DNA of 64,000 nt from the NCBI RefSeq assembly GCF_001487145.1, contig NZ_LN913016.1:1574354-1638353 (forward strand). The letters run 5' to 3'. Source of the stretch: Anaerococcus rubeinfantis. GTDB taxonomy: Bacteria > Bacillota > Clostridia > Tissierellales > Peptoniphilaceae. The first letter of the stretch is position 1; every line of letters starts with the position of its first letter. Shown here one piece after another: positions 1 through 8,859 of the stretch. A program made the position numbers and the translations under genes. The notes below the pieces were generated by a model that searched no databases, was not told the origin of the DNA, and saw nothing but the letters and a program-made list of their open reading frames with translations.

Positions 1-368
1 GTTATTATTTTAGTTATGATTGTAATCTCTTTAAATTTTCTTTTTATATTCATTATTTTTAATATTTTTGGTAAAGCTATAAAAGTAATAGGAAACTTTA
101 AATAAGCAACCACATCTTTGAGCATAGCTATTTTATTAGTTTGATAAGTGGAATTATTAAAATTACCTATAATTCCAATAACGATAACTAAAAATGATAA
201 AAGTAGTATATTAAAAGTTATTCTCTTTATTTCGCCCTTTTTTAATACTATTGAAGTTAAATATAAAATTGAAATTATAAATATAATTTCATCCCAATAA
301 TTTATATATGGTATATTATATTCAAAAACAGCAGAAAATAATATAAATATATACATTATAATAATCAT
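1..368 (-). CDS. Membrane protein of polysaccharide locus, possible Wzy-type polymerase (3' truncated by window)
   Basis: An open frame starts at ATG 366-368 on the minus strand, has a good ribosome site (GAGGTG) just upstream, and stays open to the window edge, giving about 122 residues. The product starts MIIIMYIFILFSAVFEYNIP and is strongly hydrophobic with at least three membrane segments. It follows the glycosyltransferase gene by 11 bases, so it belongs to the same transcript. Multi-spanning membrane proteins at this place in such operons are usually the repeat-unit polymerase or a flippase; the window shows too little to choose. The function is inferred from context only. Confidence 0.6.
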   Translation of the reverse strand, partial: MIIIMYIFILFSAVFEYNIPYINYWDEIIFIISILYLTSIVLKKGEIKRITFNILLLSFLVIVIGIIGNFNNSTYQTNKIAMLKDVVAYLKFPITFIALPKILKIMNIKRKFKEITIITKII

Positions 369-379
369 AATACACCTCT

Positions 380-1477
380 TTAAAATACTAGTTTTTCAAT
401 AAGTTCTATGTATTGATCTAATATAATATCAGAACTATACTTTAACGCTGTTTTCTTTATATCTAAATAATTCCATTTTTTATTAATAGCCTTATTCATG
501 GATAAAGCCAAAGAATCTACATCTAAATATTTAACTAAATATCCATTGATATTCTCTTCCACAATTTCATCTGCTCCACTTGGCATATCATAAGAGACAA
601 CCGGAGTACCACAAGCAATTGATTCTATCAATACATTTGGAAATCCTTCATAATAAGATGATAAGACCAGTACTCTAGATCTATTATAGATAGAAATTAT
701 ATCTTCAGAATATTCCTCAATAATAATATTATCACTTAATTTTTTTGATAAAATATAATCTTGCAAATAATTCTTTTCACTTCCATCTCCTACTAATGCC
801 AAGTTATGATCTCTATCTAACTTACTAAATGCATCAATTAACATTTTTAAGCCTTTTTGATGTTCAAACCTACCTACAAATAAAAAATCATAATTTTTCT
901 CTAATAAATCAACATTATTTGAAATCTCATACTCAAACTGTTTTGATAAAGGATTATTTATTACAAATACTTTTGAGTCTTTAAAACTAAAATTTTCAAT
1001 CAAATCCCCTTTCATTCCAAAGGATTGCGCAATAACATAATCAATTCGATGATAGAATATTTTAACTAAAAATTTGCTAATATATTTCCTAAAAAATGAT
1101 TTTGCATATTTATAATCAAAAGATAGTGTATTTATACACCTACCTATTATAAGAAAATTACTCTTTAAGAATTTTCTTATAATAAAAAGATTTACAGCAA
1201 GTTCAGGGCTAAATGGTAAACATGCATCACATGATTCATTTTTGTAAAAATTATACATTTTAGGTAACATTTTTTTTGCTGAATTTGCAGATAAACTAAT
1301 TACTTCAATATTTTTATTTATTTCTTTTTTATAAATCGGATTTTCTAAATTTTGAACTAATATTTTTACTTCATAATTTTTTTCATATAGATAATTAGCA
1401 AGGCTTATAAATACTCTCTGAGCCCCTCCAATCGATAAGTCGGATATTAACATAATTATTTTTTTCTTTTTATTCAT
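380..1477 (-). CDS. Glycosyltransferase family 4 (GT-B fold)
   Basis: The 365-residue protein has the GT4 layout: an N-terminal acceptor domain starting IIMLISDLSIGGAQRVFISL, the FVGRFEHQKGLKMLIDAF start of the nucleotide-sugar domain near residue 200, and the ExxxEG-like stretch YYEGFPNVLIESIACGTPVV near residues 275-295, which binds the donor sugar. The length is normal for the family. It presumably adds one sugar to the lipid-linked repeat unit on the cytoplasmic face. It lies downstream of the broken GT2 gene and upstream of a membrane protein in the polysaccharide operon. Donor and linkage cannot be read from sequence. Confidence 0.9.
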   Translation of the reverse strand: MNKKKKIIMLISDLSIGGAQRVFISLANYLYEKNYEVKILVQNLENPIYKKEINKNIEVISLSANSAKKMLPKMYNFYKNESCDACLPFSPELAVNLFIIRKFLKSNFLIIGRCINTLSFDYKYAKSFFRKYISKFLVKIFYHRIDYVIAQSFGMKGDLIENFSFKDSKVFVINNPLSKQFEYEISNNVDLLEKNYDFLFVGRFEHQKGLKMLIDAFSKLDRDHNLALVGDGSEKNYLQDYILSKKLSDNIIIEEYSEDIISIYNRSRVLVLSSYYEGFPNVLIESIACGTPVVSYDMPSGADEIVEENINGYLVKYLDVDSLALSMNKAINKKWNYLDIKKTALKYSSDIILDQYIELIEKLVF

Positions 1478-1524
1478 TATATATTAGAGCCCCCTAACAT
1501 TATTAGCCAGCATATTAATCTATA

Positions 1525-2570
1525 TTAGATGAATTTTCTAATAAACTTATCTGGTAATATTTTAATTGTGCCAAAAAGTAAATTCCCTAGTTTTATTTTC
1601 AATAAATAAAAATAAATAAAAAGGAATTGACTTCAATTTGAACTTTATTGGTTTAAATTCACTAATTGATCTTTTAATATTCTTATTGTTTATATATATT
1701 AAAGACTTTTTTTCCTCTTTTTCCCTTACTAGACAATATCATTGAAAGTTGTATAGCATAAAAATTAGTGTTCTTTGCCAATATTCGTGAACATCAGTTT
1801 CTTTTCTTGCTACAATTAATTTTTCTTTATTCTTAACCATAAAAAAAGAATTTTGACTATTAGTTACATTAGCACTTTCTTCTCGAATTCTTAGATAATA
1901 TAAAGTTTCTTTTAAAATTCCTACAGATGTTGAAAACAAAAGGCATGTATTAATAAGATTTGTATCTTCACCTAAACTTAAATTAGTATCAAATAATAAC
2001 TTATTATTTTTAACAATATTAGAATCTAGCATTATTCTCCACAAATCTGTATGCTTTTTTCCTTCTCTTAATCCTTTTTTTCTAGTATACACTGATTTAT
2101 ATCGTTAAATGAACGACCAATAAACGCTGGTACAACTTTTTCGATAATATCTTCATCTAAATAAATACCATCTACCTTAAAAATATGCTCATTTTTTTAC
2201 TTCACCATTTATAATATCAGCATATCCATAAAGTACACTTTCAAAATAATTAATTTTAGAATATTCTATGCATTTTTCTATTAGATTTTTTCAAATACAT
2301 CATCTGAATCCAAAAAGAATATTTTATCACCTTTAACTTTAGCTATTCCATAATTTATTGCAGATGAAACACCAGAGTTTTCTTAATAATATTCTACTCT
2401 ATCATATTTAAATCTCTTTATAATTTTAGATGTATTATCAGTGGATCCATCATCTAAAAATATTATCTGTAAATTTTTGTACGATTAATTATTAGACAAT
2501 TTATCATTTATTCAATATATTTTTTAGTATTGTACGCAGGCACTACTACGGGAACTAAAATATTCTTCAT
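1525..2570 (-). pseudogene. Decayed glycosyltransferase family 2 gene
   Basis: Translation from the ATG at 2570 (with AGGAG upstream) begins MKNILVPVVVPAYNTKKYIE and then meets a stop. Shifted or interrupted frames continue with IIFLDDGSTDNTSKIIKRF, SGVSSAINYGIAKVKGDKIF and FLDSDDVFE, which are the signature blocks of GT2 enzymes. A 117-residue open piece at 1739-2092 holds the GEDTNL segment and the C-terminal region, and the tail LLFGTIKILPDKFIRKFI ends at 1525. Several frameshifts and stops therefore break a gene of about 340 codons. The operon order around it is kept, so the loss probably changed the polysaccharide structure. Sequencing error cannot explain this many lesions. Confidence 0.85.
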
Positions 2571-2589
2571 AAATACTCCTTATATATAT

Positions 2590-3690
2590 TTATAATTTCT
2601 CAGATAATATATCTGCTATAAATTTTGATGAATTTCCATCACCATAGGGGTTTATAGCCTTTGACATTTTTTTATATTCTTCTTTATTTTCTAACAATAA
2701 TTTAAAATTATTATAAATGTTTTCTTCTTCTGTCCCCACAAGTTTCAATGTTCCAGCATCTATGCCTTCAGGTCTTTCAGTTGTATCTCTCATTACCAAA
2801 ACTGGGACCCCCAAACTTGGTGCTTCTTCTTGTATTCCGCCACTATCTGTCAAAATTAAATGTGAATTAGCACAGAAATTATGAAAATCTACCACATCTA
2901 AAGGTTCAATAATTTTAAGTCTGTCAAAGTCACCAAATATCTCTCTTGCTGCTTCTCTAACCACTGGATTTTTATGAATTGGATAGATAGCTTTAACATC
3001 CTCGTGCTCATCCATGACTCTTTTTATAGCTTTAAACATGTTTCTCATTGGTTCCCCAAGATTTTCTCTTCTATGAGCAGTTATTAATATAAGTTTGCTA
3101 TCAGAAGCCCAATCTAAATATTTATTTTTATAACTATCTTTTACTGTAGTTTTTAATGCGTCTATAACTGTATTTCCAGTAACGAATATTGATTCTGGAT
3201 TTTTCCCTTCATTAAGTAAATTATCTTTAGCTCTTTGTGTAGGTGCAAAATTGTAGTCTGATATTATTCCTACTGCCTGTCTGTTAAATTCTTCTGGGTA
3301 AGGAGAATATTTGTTGTAAGTTCTAAGTCCAGCTTCTACATGACCTACTGGTATCTGAAGATAAAAACAAGCAAGTGCAGTTACAAAAGTAGTTGAAGTA
3401 TCTCCGTGTACTAATACTACATCTGGTTTTTCTTTTTCTAAAACTTCTTTTATTCTAGCTAAAATATTTATTGTTACATCAAACAAACTTTGCTTTTGCT
3501 TCATTATATGAAGATTATAATCTGGAACTACATTAAATACATCTAAAACTTGATCTAACATTTCTTTATGTTGACCTGTAACACATACTACTGTTTCAAA
3601 TTCATTTTTTCTAGTTTGTAATTCATTTACTAAAGGGCACATCTTAATAGCTTCTGGTCTTGTTCCGAATACAATCATTACTTTTTTCAT
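2590..3690 (-). CDS. wecB: UDP-N-acetylglucosamine 2-epimerase (non-hydrolysing)
   Basis: The protein (366 residues, normal length) converts UDP-GlcNAc to UDP-ManNAc in the cytoplasm. Family marks are the start KKVMIVFGTRPEAIKMCPLV, the GHVEAGLRTYNKYSPYPEEF block, TAHRREN near residue 206 and DSGGIQEEAPSLGVPVLVMR near the C-terminus. Its start overlaps the stop of the upstream GT4 gene by one base and AAGGAG precedes it, so the two are translationally linked. Its product is the donor for the TagA/WecG-type ManNAc transferase encoded at 4745-5530, which supports a ManNAc-containing wall polymer. Also called mnaA in Gram-positives. Confidence 0.95.
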   Translation of the reverse strand: MKKVMIVFGTRPEAIKMCPLVNELQTRKNEFETVVCVTGQHKEMLDQVLDVFNVVPDYNLHIMKQKQSLFDVTINILARIKEVLEKEKPDVVLVHGDTSTTFVTALACFYLQIPVGHVEAGLRTYNKYSPYPEEFNRQAVGIISDYNFAPTQRAKDNLLNEGKNPESIFVTGNTVIDALKTTVKDSYKNKYLDWASDSKLILITAHRRENLGEPMRNMFKAIKRVMDEHEDVKAIYPIHKNPVVREAAREIFGDFDRLKIIEPLDVVDFHNFCANSHLILTDSGGIQEEAPSLGVPVLVMRDTTERPEGIDAGTLKLVGTEEENIYNNFKLLLENKEEYKKMSKAINPYGDGNSSKFIADILSEKL

Positions 3691-4748
3691 TATAACAACT
3701 CCTTATAGATAACATTATAATTATTAATAAATTGATTATAGCTAAATCTTTTATTATAAGTTTCAAATGCATTATCTTCTAATTTTTTTCTATTAATTAG
3801 AATCATTTCTTCTATTTTCTTAGTCAATTCACTAATCTTTTCTGTTTCAAAGGTTAATCCGTTGTAGTTATTGGTTACTATCTCCAAATTATTTTTTATA
3901 TCTGAAACTATTATTGTTTTATGCATTGAGAACACTTCTATAGGTGTTAAAGGGAATCCTTCCCATCTTGATGGCATTACTATAAAATCAATTTGATCTA
4001 TCAAATTAAAAACATCTCTTCTAAATCCCAAAAACTTTATATGTTCTTCTAAATTTAATCTCTTAACAAGATCTTCCATACTTGCTCGATCTTCTCCATC
4101 TCCTATTACGAAACATTTGACTTTAGGAAATTTTTTTGTAATTTTTTGAATAGATTTTATAAATAAATCTACACCTTTTTGTTCTGATATTCGACCAATT
4201 AAACCTATATTAATATTATTTTGATCTATTTCAGGTACAACTTTTTTTTCACAATTAGAAGGTTTTTCAACAGCATTATAAATTATTTTAATTTTATTTT
4301 CATCTATTTTATAATAATCTGTAAGATTATCCTTAACTGTTGATCCACATGCAACTATTTGAGAATTCTTTAAAGCAAATCTTAGTAAATTCTTTTTCCC
4401 ATGAAAAACATTATGTGCAGTATATATGTGGATAACATCCTTATTCATAATTTGAAGTAATCTTGCATAGAAAGCTGCCATTCTATGGTGTGAATGAATT
4501 ATATTAATTTTATATTCACTAATTATTTTATTTAGTTTTAATAATGTTTTAAAAATATTAAACGGATTTTTGTTTTGAAAATCTTCTATATCAATGTTTT
4601 TCACTCCGATTTTCGAAAGTAAATCGACATATTCTCCTCCACAAGAGGCAACTATATTGAGGTCTGCACAGTCATCCTTGCATAATTGATATACAATTTT
4701 TTCAGCACCACCTTGTCCCATAGTCCTTGAAATATGTAATATATTCAT
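3690..4748 (-). CDS. Glycosyltransferase family 4
   Basis: This 352-residue GT-B enzyme starts NILHISRTMGQGGAEKIVYQL, where GGAEK is the glycine-rich loop of GT4 proteins, and carries GLIGRISEQKGVDLFIKSI near residue 182 and the donor-site segment SRWEGFPLTPIEVFSMH near residue 260. It probably extends the lipid-linked oligosaccharide made by the two upstream enzymes. Its start overlaps the tagA-like stop by four bases and its stop overlaps the wecB start by one, so it is in the middle of a tightly packed operon. The sugar it transfers is unknown. Confidence 0.9.
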   Translation of the reverse strand: MNILHISRTMGQGGAEKIVYQLCKDDCADLNIVASCGGEYVDLLSKIGVKNIDIEDFQNKNPFNIFKTLLKLNKIISEYKINIIHSHHRMAAFYARLLQIMNKDVIHIYTAHNVFHGKKNLLRFALKNSQIVACGSTVKDNLTDYYKIDENKIKIIYNAVEKPSNCEKKVVPEIDQNNINIGLIGRISEQKGVDLFIKSIQKITKKFPKVKCFVIGDGEDRASMEDLVKRLNLEEHIKFLGFRRDVFNLIDQIDFIVMPSRWEGFPLTPIEVFSMHKTIIVSDIKNNLEIVTNNYNGLTFETEKISELTKKIEEMILINRKKLEDNAFETYNKRFSYNQFINNYNVIYKELL

Positions 4749-5530
4749 AATCCAATTTTCTCCTTAAAAACATTTTTTATAAATTTAAAATTACCAAATA
4801 AATATCTTTTAAAAAGTCTTTTAGGCTCTTGGATTACTCTAAAAAGCCATTCTAAGTTATTGTTTTGCATCCATTTGGGAGCCCTAGGTATGTTTCCTGA
4901 TATGACATCAAAACTTCCACCTACTCCCATAAAAACACAACAATTACCTTGATTTTGTAAATATTCAATAAGATACTCCTTTAATGGGGATGTAATGCCT
5001 ACAAAAACAAAGTCTGGATCTTTCTCTTTTATTTCACAAGATATTTTATACCAATCTTCTTCTTTAAAGTATCCATTATGTATGCCTACTACATTTAATT
5101 TTGGGTGCTTAGTTTTTAAAACTTCAGCAGTTTTTTCAACAACTACTTGTTTTGCGCCTAATAAATATATTTTGTATTCTTTTTTCTCTGACAAACCTAT
5201 TAGGTATTGCATTAAATCTATTCCTGCCACCCTTTCAGGTAACGGGATATTTAAAAACTTACTAGCTAAAACAACTGAAGCACCGTCTGCATTTATTATG
5301 CCACAGCTATTTACAATTCGTTTCATAAGCTTATTTTTATTTAAGTCATTAATTTTATCTGCATTAACTCCCATAAGATGTAGAGGAGTCTTGGTTTTAA
5401 CATATTCATCTACCAATTCCACAGTTTCTTTCATATTTAAAACATCAACTTCAGTGTTTAAAATTTTTATTCGATTATTTTTTCCTAACCTTTTCTCATC
5501 TTTTATATCTTCAATATTAATATTAGACAA
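4745..5530 (-). CDS. tagA: WecG/TagA/CpsF family N-acetylmannosaminyltransferase (GT26)
   Basis: The 261-residue protein matches GT26: an N-terminal region with NTEVDVLNMKETVELVDEY, NADGASVVLASKFLNIPLPERVAG (about residues 78-102) with the catalytic Asp region, and a C-terminal GVGGSFDVISGNIPRAPKWM followed by NNLEWLFRVIQEPKRLFKRY. TagA adds ManNAc to undecaprenyl-PP-GlcNAc, the committed step of wall teichoic acid linkage units. The initiator appears to be TTG at 5528-5530, because AAGGA sits eight bases upstream and no ATG fits. Together with wecB this makes a ManNAc-GlcNAc lipid linkage unit likely. The exact polymer is not determined. Confidence 0.85.
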   Translation of the reverse strand: MSNINIEDIKDEKRLGKNNRIKILNTEVDVLNMKETVELVDEYVKTKTPLHLMGVNADKINDLNKNKLMKRIVNSCGIINADGASVVLASKFLNIPLPERVAGIDLMQYLIGLSEKKEYKIYLLGAKQVVVEKTAEVLKTKHPKLNVVGIHNGYFKEEDWYKISCEIKEKDPDFVFVGITSPLKEYLIEYLQNQGNCCVFMGVGGSFDVISGNIPRAPKWMQNNNLEWLFRVIQEPKRLFKRYLFGNFKFIKNVFKEKIGL

Positions 5531-5636
5531 TTCTCAAATCCTTATAATTATTCGTTCGTTTAAATTATAGATACATTTTTAAAAAATATCTACAATTAAA
5601 TAAGATAACATATTTCTAAATGTGCATAAATTTAAA

Positions 5637-7088
5637 TTACATTGACCCTTCTTTTTTAAATACAACCAAAAATGTTTTTAATAGGATTTTGAAATCTAAT
5701 CCTATATTCCAATTTTCTATATATTCTCGATCAAGTTTTACCACTTCTTCAAAATCTGTAATATTACTTCGTCCGCTCACTTGCCACATTCCTGTTATTC
5801 CTGGTTTTATTGCAAGCCTTACTCTGTGATGTGGTTCGTATAGGGCTGTTTCTGAAAGTAGGGGTGGTCTTGTTCCTACTATTGACATATCTCCTTTTAA
5901 TACATTGAAAAATTGTGGAAATTCGTCAAGGCTTGTTCTTCTTATGAAATCTCCTATTCCTGTTTTTGTGCTTCCATCTGGAAGAACTTTATTTCCCAAA
6001 ACTCTTGGGTCAAAATCCAGTTTGAACATTCTCGCATCACCGTACTGATTATTTTTCATAAGTTCTGCTTTTCTTTCTTCTGCATCCATATACATGCTTC
6101 TGAACTTATACATTTTGAAAATTTTTCCGTTTCTTCCTACTCGATCTTGTTTGAAAAATATTGGTCCTGGTGATGTGAAATAAATTATTGGACCAAGGAT
6201 GATGCATAAAATCAAGGTAAATATACAACCAACAAGTCCTACAATTATATCCATAGCTCTTTTTATCATTACTTGTCTTGATGATACATAATTTACGCTT
6301 GTTGTTATTACTACAAAATCTCCAAGTTTTTCTACAAATTGTTTTTTTCCTGTTTCTTGAACTACATTTCTAATGCTATAGTGAACAGTTACACCTGTTT
6401 CATTTAAATTATCAACTATTTCTTTTGGATATTCGAAGTTTTCATCTTGTACTATTAATACTTCGTCAATCCAATCTTTGCAAACAAAATTTGCTATGGA
6501 GTTTTTGTTAGCAACGACTGGTATTTTTTCAATTTCTTCTCCTTTTAAATCTTTTTCGATTATTACTAGACCAGCTATTTTATACTTGCTATATTTATTT
6601 TTTTGTATCTTTTTAACAAGTTTTTCTGCCATTTTCTCTGTTGTTACTAATAACAATCTTGATTTTTTATTTTCATTTGAATTTTTTCTTATATATTTTT
6701 TCAATAAGAGCCTTGCAAAGTATGTTATTAGTGTGTATATAATTATTGTTAGCAATAGGGTTAGTCTTGAAAAATATTGTCCTTCTTGTAATAAAAATAG
6801 GTATAAAATTTGAAGTGCTCCAACAAACATTGCATGTTTGAAAGTTACTGCAAATTCTACGTAGTATCCTCTTTTAAAGACGCTATTCATTGTTCCATAT
6901 ACTAGTATTACTAAAAAGTCTATTAATTCTATAATAAATCCTATATTTCTATAAATAATTTGGTTATATGGGTTAAAACCATATCCGCTGAATCCATATG
7001 CTAGAATATAAGCCAATTGTAAACAAAACATATCTAGGAATATAAAGTTTACATATTGTATCCAACTTTCTGAGTCTTTTCTATACAT
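5637..7088 (-). CDS. Polyprenyl-phosphate sugar-1-phosphate transferase (initiating enzyme)
   Basis: The 483-residue protein starts the polysaccharide by moving a sugar-1-phosphate onto undecaprenyl phosphate in the membrane. About four or five hydrophobic segments lie in the first 130 residues, a CoA-binding-like/Rossmann domain spans about 135-265, a membrane re-entrant helix lies at 280-310 and the catalytic PF02397-type domain follows. Visible catalytic blocks are FFKQDRVGRNGKIFKMYKFR, RRTSLDEFPQFFNVLKGDMS, VGTRPPL and KPGITGMWQVSGRSNITDFE. It resembles WbaP/CpsE/EpsL enzymes. It is the second gene of the operon after the LCP protein. Confidence 0.92.
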   Translation of the reverse strand: MYRKDSESWIQYVNFIFLDMFCLQLAYILAYGFSGYGFNPYNQIIYRNIGFIIELIDFLVILVYGTMNSVFKRGYYVEFAVTFKHAMFVGALQILYLFLLQEGQYFSRLTLLLTIIIYTLITYFARLLLKKYIRKNSNENKKSRLLLVTTEKMAEKLVKKIQKNKYSKYKIAGLVIIEKDLKGEEIEKIPVVANKNSIANFVCKDWIDEVLIVQDENFEYPKEIVDNLNETGVTVHYSIRNVVQETGKKQFVEKLGDFVVITTSVNYVSSRQVMIKRAMDIIVGLVGCIFTLILCIILGPIIYFTSPGPIFFKQDRVGRNGKIFKMYKFRSMYMDAEERKAELMKNNQYGDARMFKLDFDPRVLGNKVLPDGSTKTGIGDFIRRTSLDEFPQFFNVLKGDMSIVGTRPPLLSETALYEPHHRVRLAIKPGITGMWQVSGRSNITDFEEVVKLDREYIENWNIGLDFKILLKTFLVVFKKEGSM

Positions 7089-7213
7089 ATACCCCTCCTC
7101 CTTGTATATGTTTAGTTCAATTTATCCCATTTTTTTGGAAATTTTTTTAAGAAAACAATAAGGAGTCTAATTTTTTTTAATCTTCTAGATCTCCCTTATA
7201 TTTTCATATTCTT

Positions 7214-8644
7214 TTAACGATTGTTTTCTTCTATTTTATCGTGAACTTTTTTTATAGAATCTTTTCTTGGAACTGTCATATATAATTGTGCATCTGGCAT
7301 CAAATATGAGCTTAGTTCCATGCTTCCATCACCTTTTAGGGATTGTGTTTCTATCTTCCAATCTCCACCATTTTCTAACTGTTTGTTTACTAAATCTATC
7401 ATTTTATCGTATGAAACATTTGTATTTACTGAGTCTAATACAATATCTGATATTTTATTGAAATTTATAAGCATTTCTTTGCTTAGCATTTTTCTAATTA
7501 TTCCTGTTAGAACTCTGGTGTGATTTCTTCCTCTATCGAAATCTCCTTCTTTCAAATTGTATCTTTCTCTACAAAATGAAAGTGCCATATCCCCATCCAT
7601 TTCAATTTTTCCTTGTGGGAAATTATAGCCACCGTGTGTAGCTTGAAAAGCTACGGGATTATCAACGCTTATCCCGCCTAGCTCATTTATTAAATCAACT
7701 AGGGTTGTAAAGTTTACTTTTCCATAATAATCTATTTTAATATCAAGGAAATTTTCCAAAGTTTTTATTGATGTATCTACACCAAATAATCCTGCATGAG
7801 TCAATTTGTCATAAGCTGTATTTCCAAAACCTGCAAGATTTACATAGGTATCTCTTGGTATTGTTGTTATTAAAATTTTTTTCTTTTTTTGGTTTACGCT
7901 TACAATCATATTGACATCTGATCTTGAAACATTAGTCAAAGCACCATATGTATCAATTCCTGAAATGTAAATATTAAAACTTTGATCTTTTTCAATACTT
8001 TTATTTTCATTTAATTTTTCATTTCCTTTTACAGAATATGATTTTAAAACTTTTGTTTTATCTGAAAAATCTTCGATAGATTCATCAAGCATTTGCCTAA
8101 AACTTTCGTTTAATAACATGACTTGAACTTTGCCATATATTAGTCCTTCTCCAGCTTTTACATAATCACCAAAATCTTCGAAATTTAATTCTTGGTTTTC
8201 TTTTTTAAATTCTTCTGTTGCTTGTTTTATATTTTCCTTATCCATTTTTCTTGATATAGCAACTTGATTTTCACCTATTTCTTCAATTGAATTTATAGAT
8301 GACTTTTTTAAGACAACTAAAGACATTTGTGTTTTATTTAAATCCTTTTTCTGATTTATTTTTTCAACCGTCTTTATTGAAGTGTTTGCATAGGATATAA
8401 AAATTGTTTCTGCTAGACTAATTATTAATAATAATAAAATAAATAGGATTTTTAATGGTTTGTTTATATTTTTCTTTTTAAAAACCAAATACGCAAATCC
8501 TAATATTAAAATCAATATTATTGCCAGAATTATAAATCTCATTGTTTGTGGTAAGATGTTATATTTATTCAAAAAATAAAAAAATCCTATATAAACAATA
8601 GAAGATAAGATAATTAGGATTTTGGATATTATGTTTTTAGACAT
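7214..8644 (-). CDS. LytR-CpsA-Psr (LCP) family glycopolymer-peptidoglycan ligase
   Basis: LCP proteins move lipid-linked wall polymers onto peptidoglycan outside the membrane. I place the start at ATG 8642-8644, because AAGGAG stands seven bases before it and the product then starts MSKNIISKILIILSSIVYIG; 47 more codons are open upstream but lack a ribosome site and overlap the promoter. The 476-residue protein has three membrane segments in its first 95 residues, an accessory domain, and the LCP core from about residue 225 with PRDTYVNLAGFG, DKLTHAGLFG, LINELGGISVDNPVAF and CRERYNLKEGDFDRGRNHTR, including the conserved Arg and Asp residues. It leads the polysaccharide operon. Confidence 0.92.
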   Translation of the reverse strand: MSKNIISKILIILSSIVYIGFFYFLNKYNILPQTMRFIILAIILILILGFAYLVFKKKNINKPLKILFILLLLIISLAETIFISYANTSIKTVEKINQKKDLNKTQMSLVVLKKSSINSIEEIGENQVAISRKMDKENIKQATEEFKKENQELNFEDFGDYVKAGEGLIYGKVQVMLLNESFRQMLDESIEDFSDKTKVLKSYSVKGNEKLNENKSIEKDQSFNIYISGIDTYGALTNVSRSDVNMIVSVNQKKKKILITTIPRDTYVNLAGFGNTAYDKLTHAGLFGVDTSIKTLENFLDIKIDYYGKVNFTTLVDLINELGGISVDNPVAFQATHGGYNFPQGKIEMDGDMALSFCRERYNLKEGDFDRGRNHTRVLTGIIRKMLSKEMLINFNKISDIVLDSVNTNVSYDKMIDLVNKQLENGGDWKIETQSLKGDGSMELSSYLMPDAQLYMTVPRKDSIKKVHDKIEENNR

Positions 8645-8687
8645 ATTTTTTTCTCCTTGTGTACATAATTTGTACTTATTCTTAAAT

Positions 8688-8716
8688 AGGATATACCAAT
8701 TTGTAACTTTTGTCAA
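8688..8716 (-). promoter_or_regulatory. Sigma-A promoter of the polysaccharide operon
   Basis: On the minus strand TTGACA (8711-8716) and TATCCT (8688-8693) are 17 bases apart, about 40 bases ahead of the chosen LCP start. This agrees with starting the LCP gene at 8644, not farther upstream. Confidence 0.75.
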
Positions 8717-8859
8717 TGAATTATAATGTTTATCCCTTGAAATTTTACACTTTTGTAATATTTTAAAAAAGTATATTAAAATCATTTTTTTCTTTAATCT
8801 AATTTTATTTTTCTAAAAAAACAGATACAGTATAGTTAGCTATGATAAAGAGGTGACTT

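Noticed and set aside
4995-5570. 191-codon plus-strand open frame
   Set aside because: It is antisense to the well-supported TagA-type gene and has no homologous features.
8645-8785. N-terminal extension of the LCP protein by 47 codons
   Set aside because: The extension covers the TTGACA/TATCCT promoter and has no ribosome site; AAGGAG favours the start at 8644.
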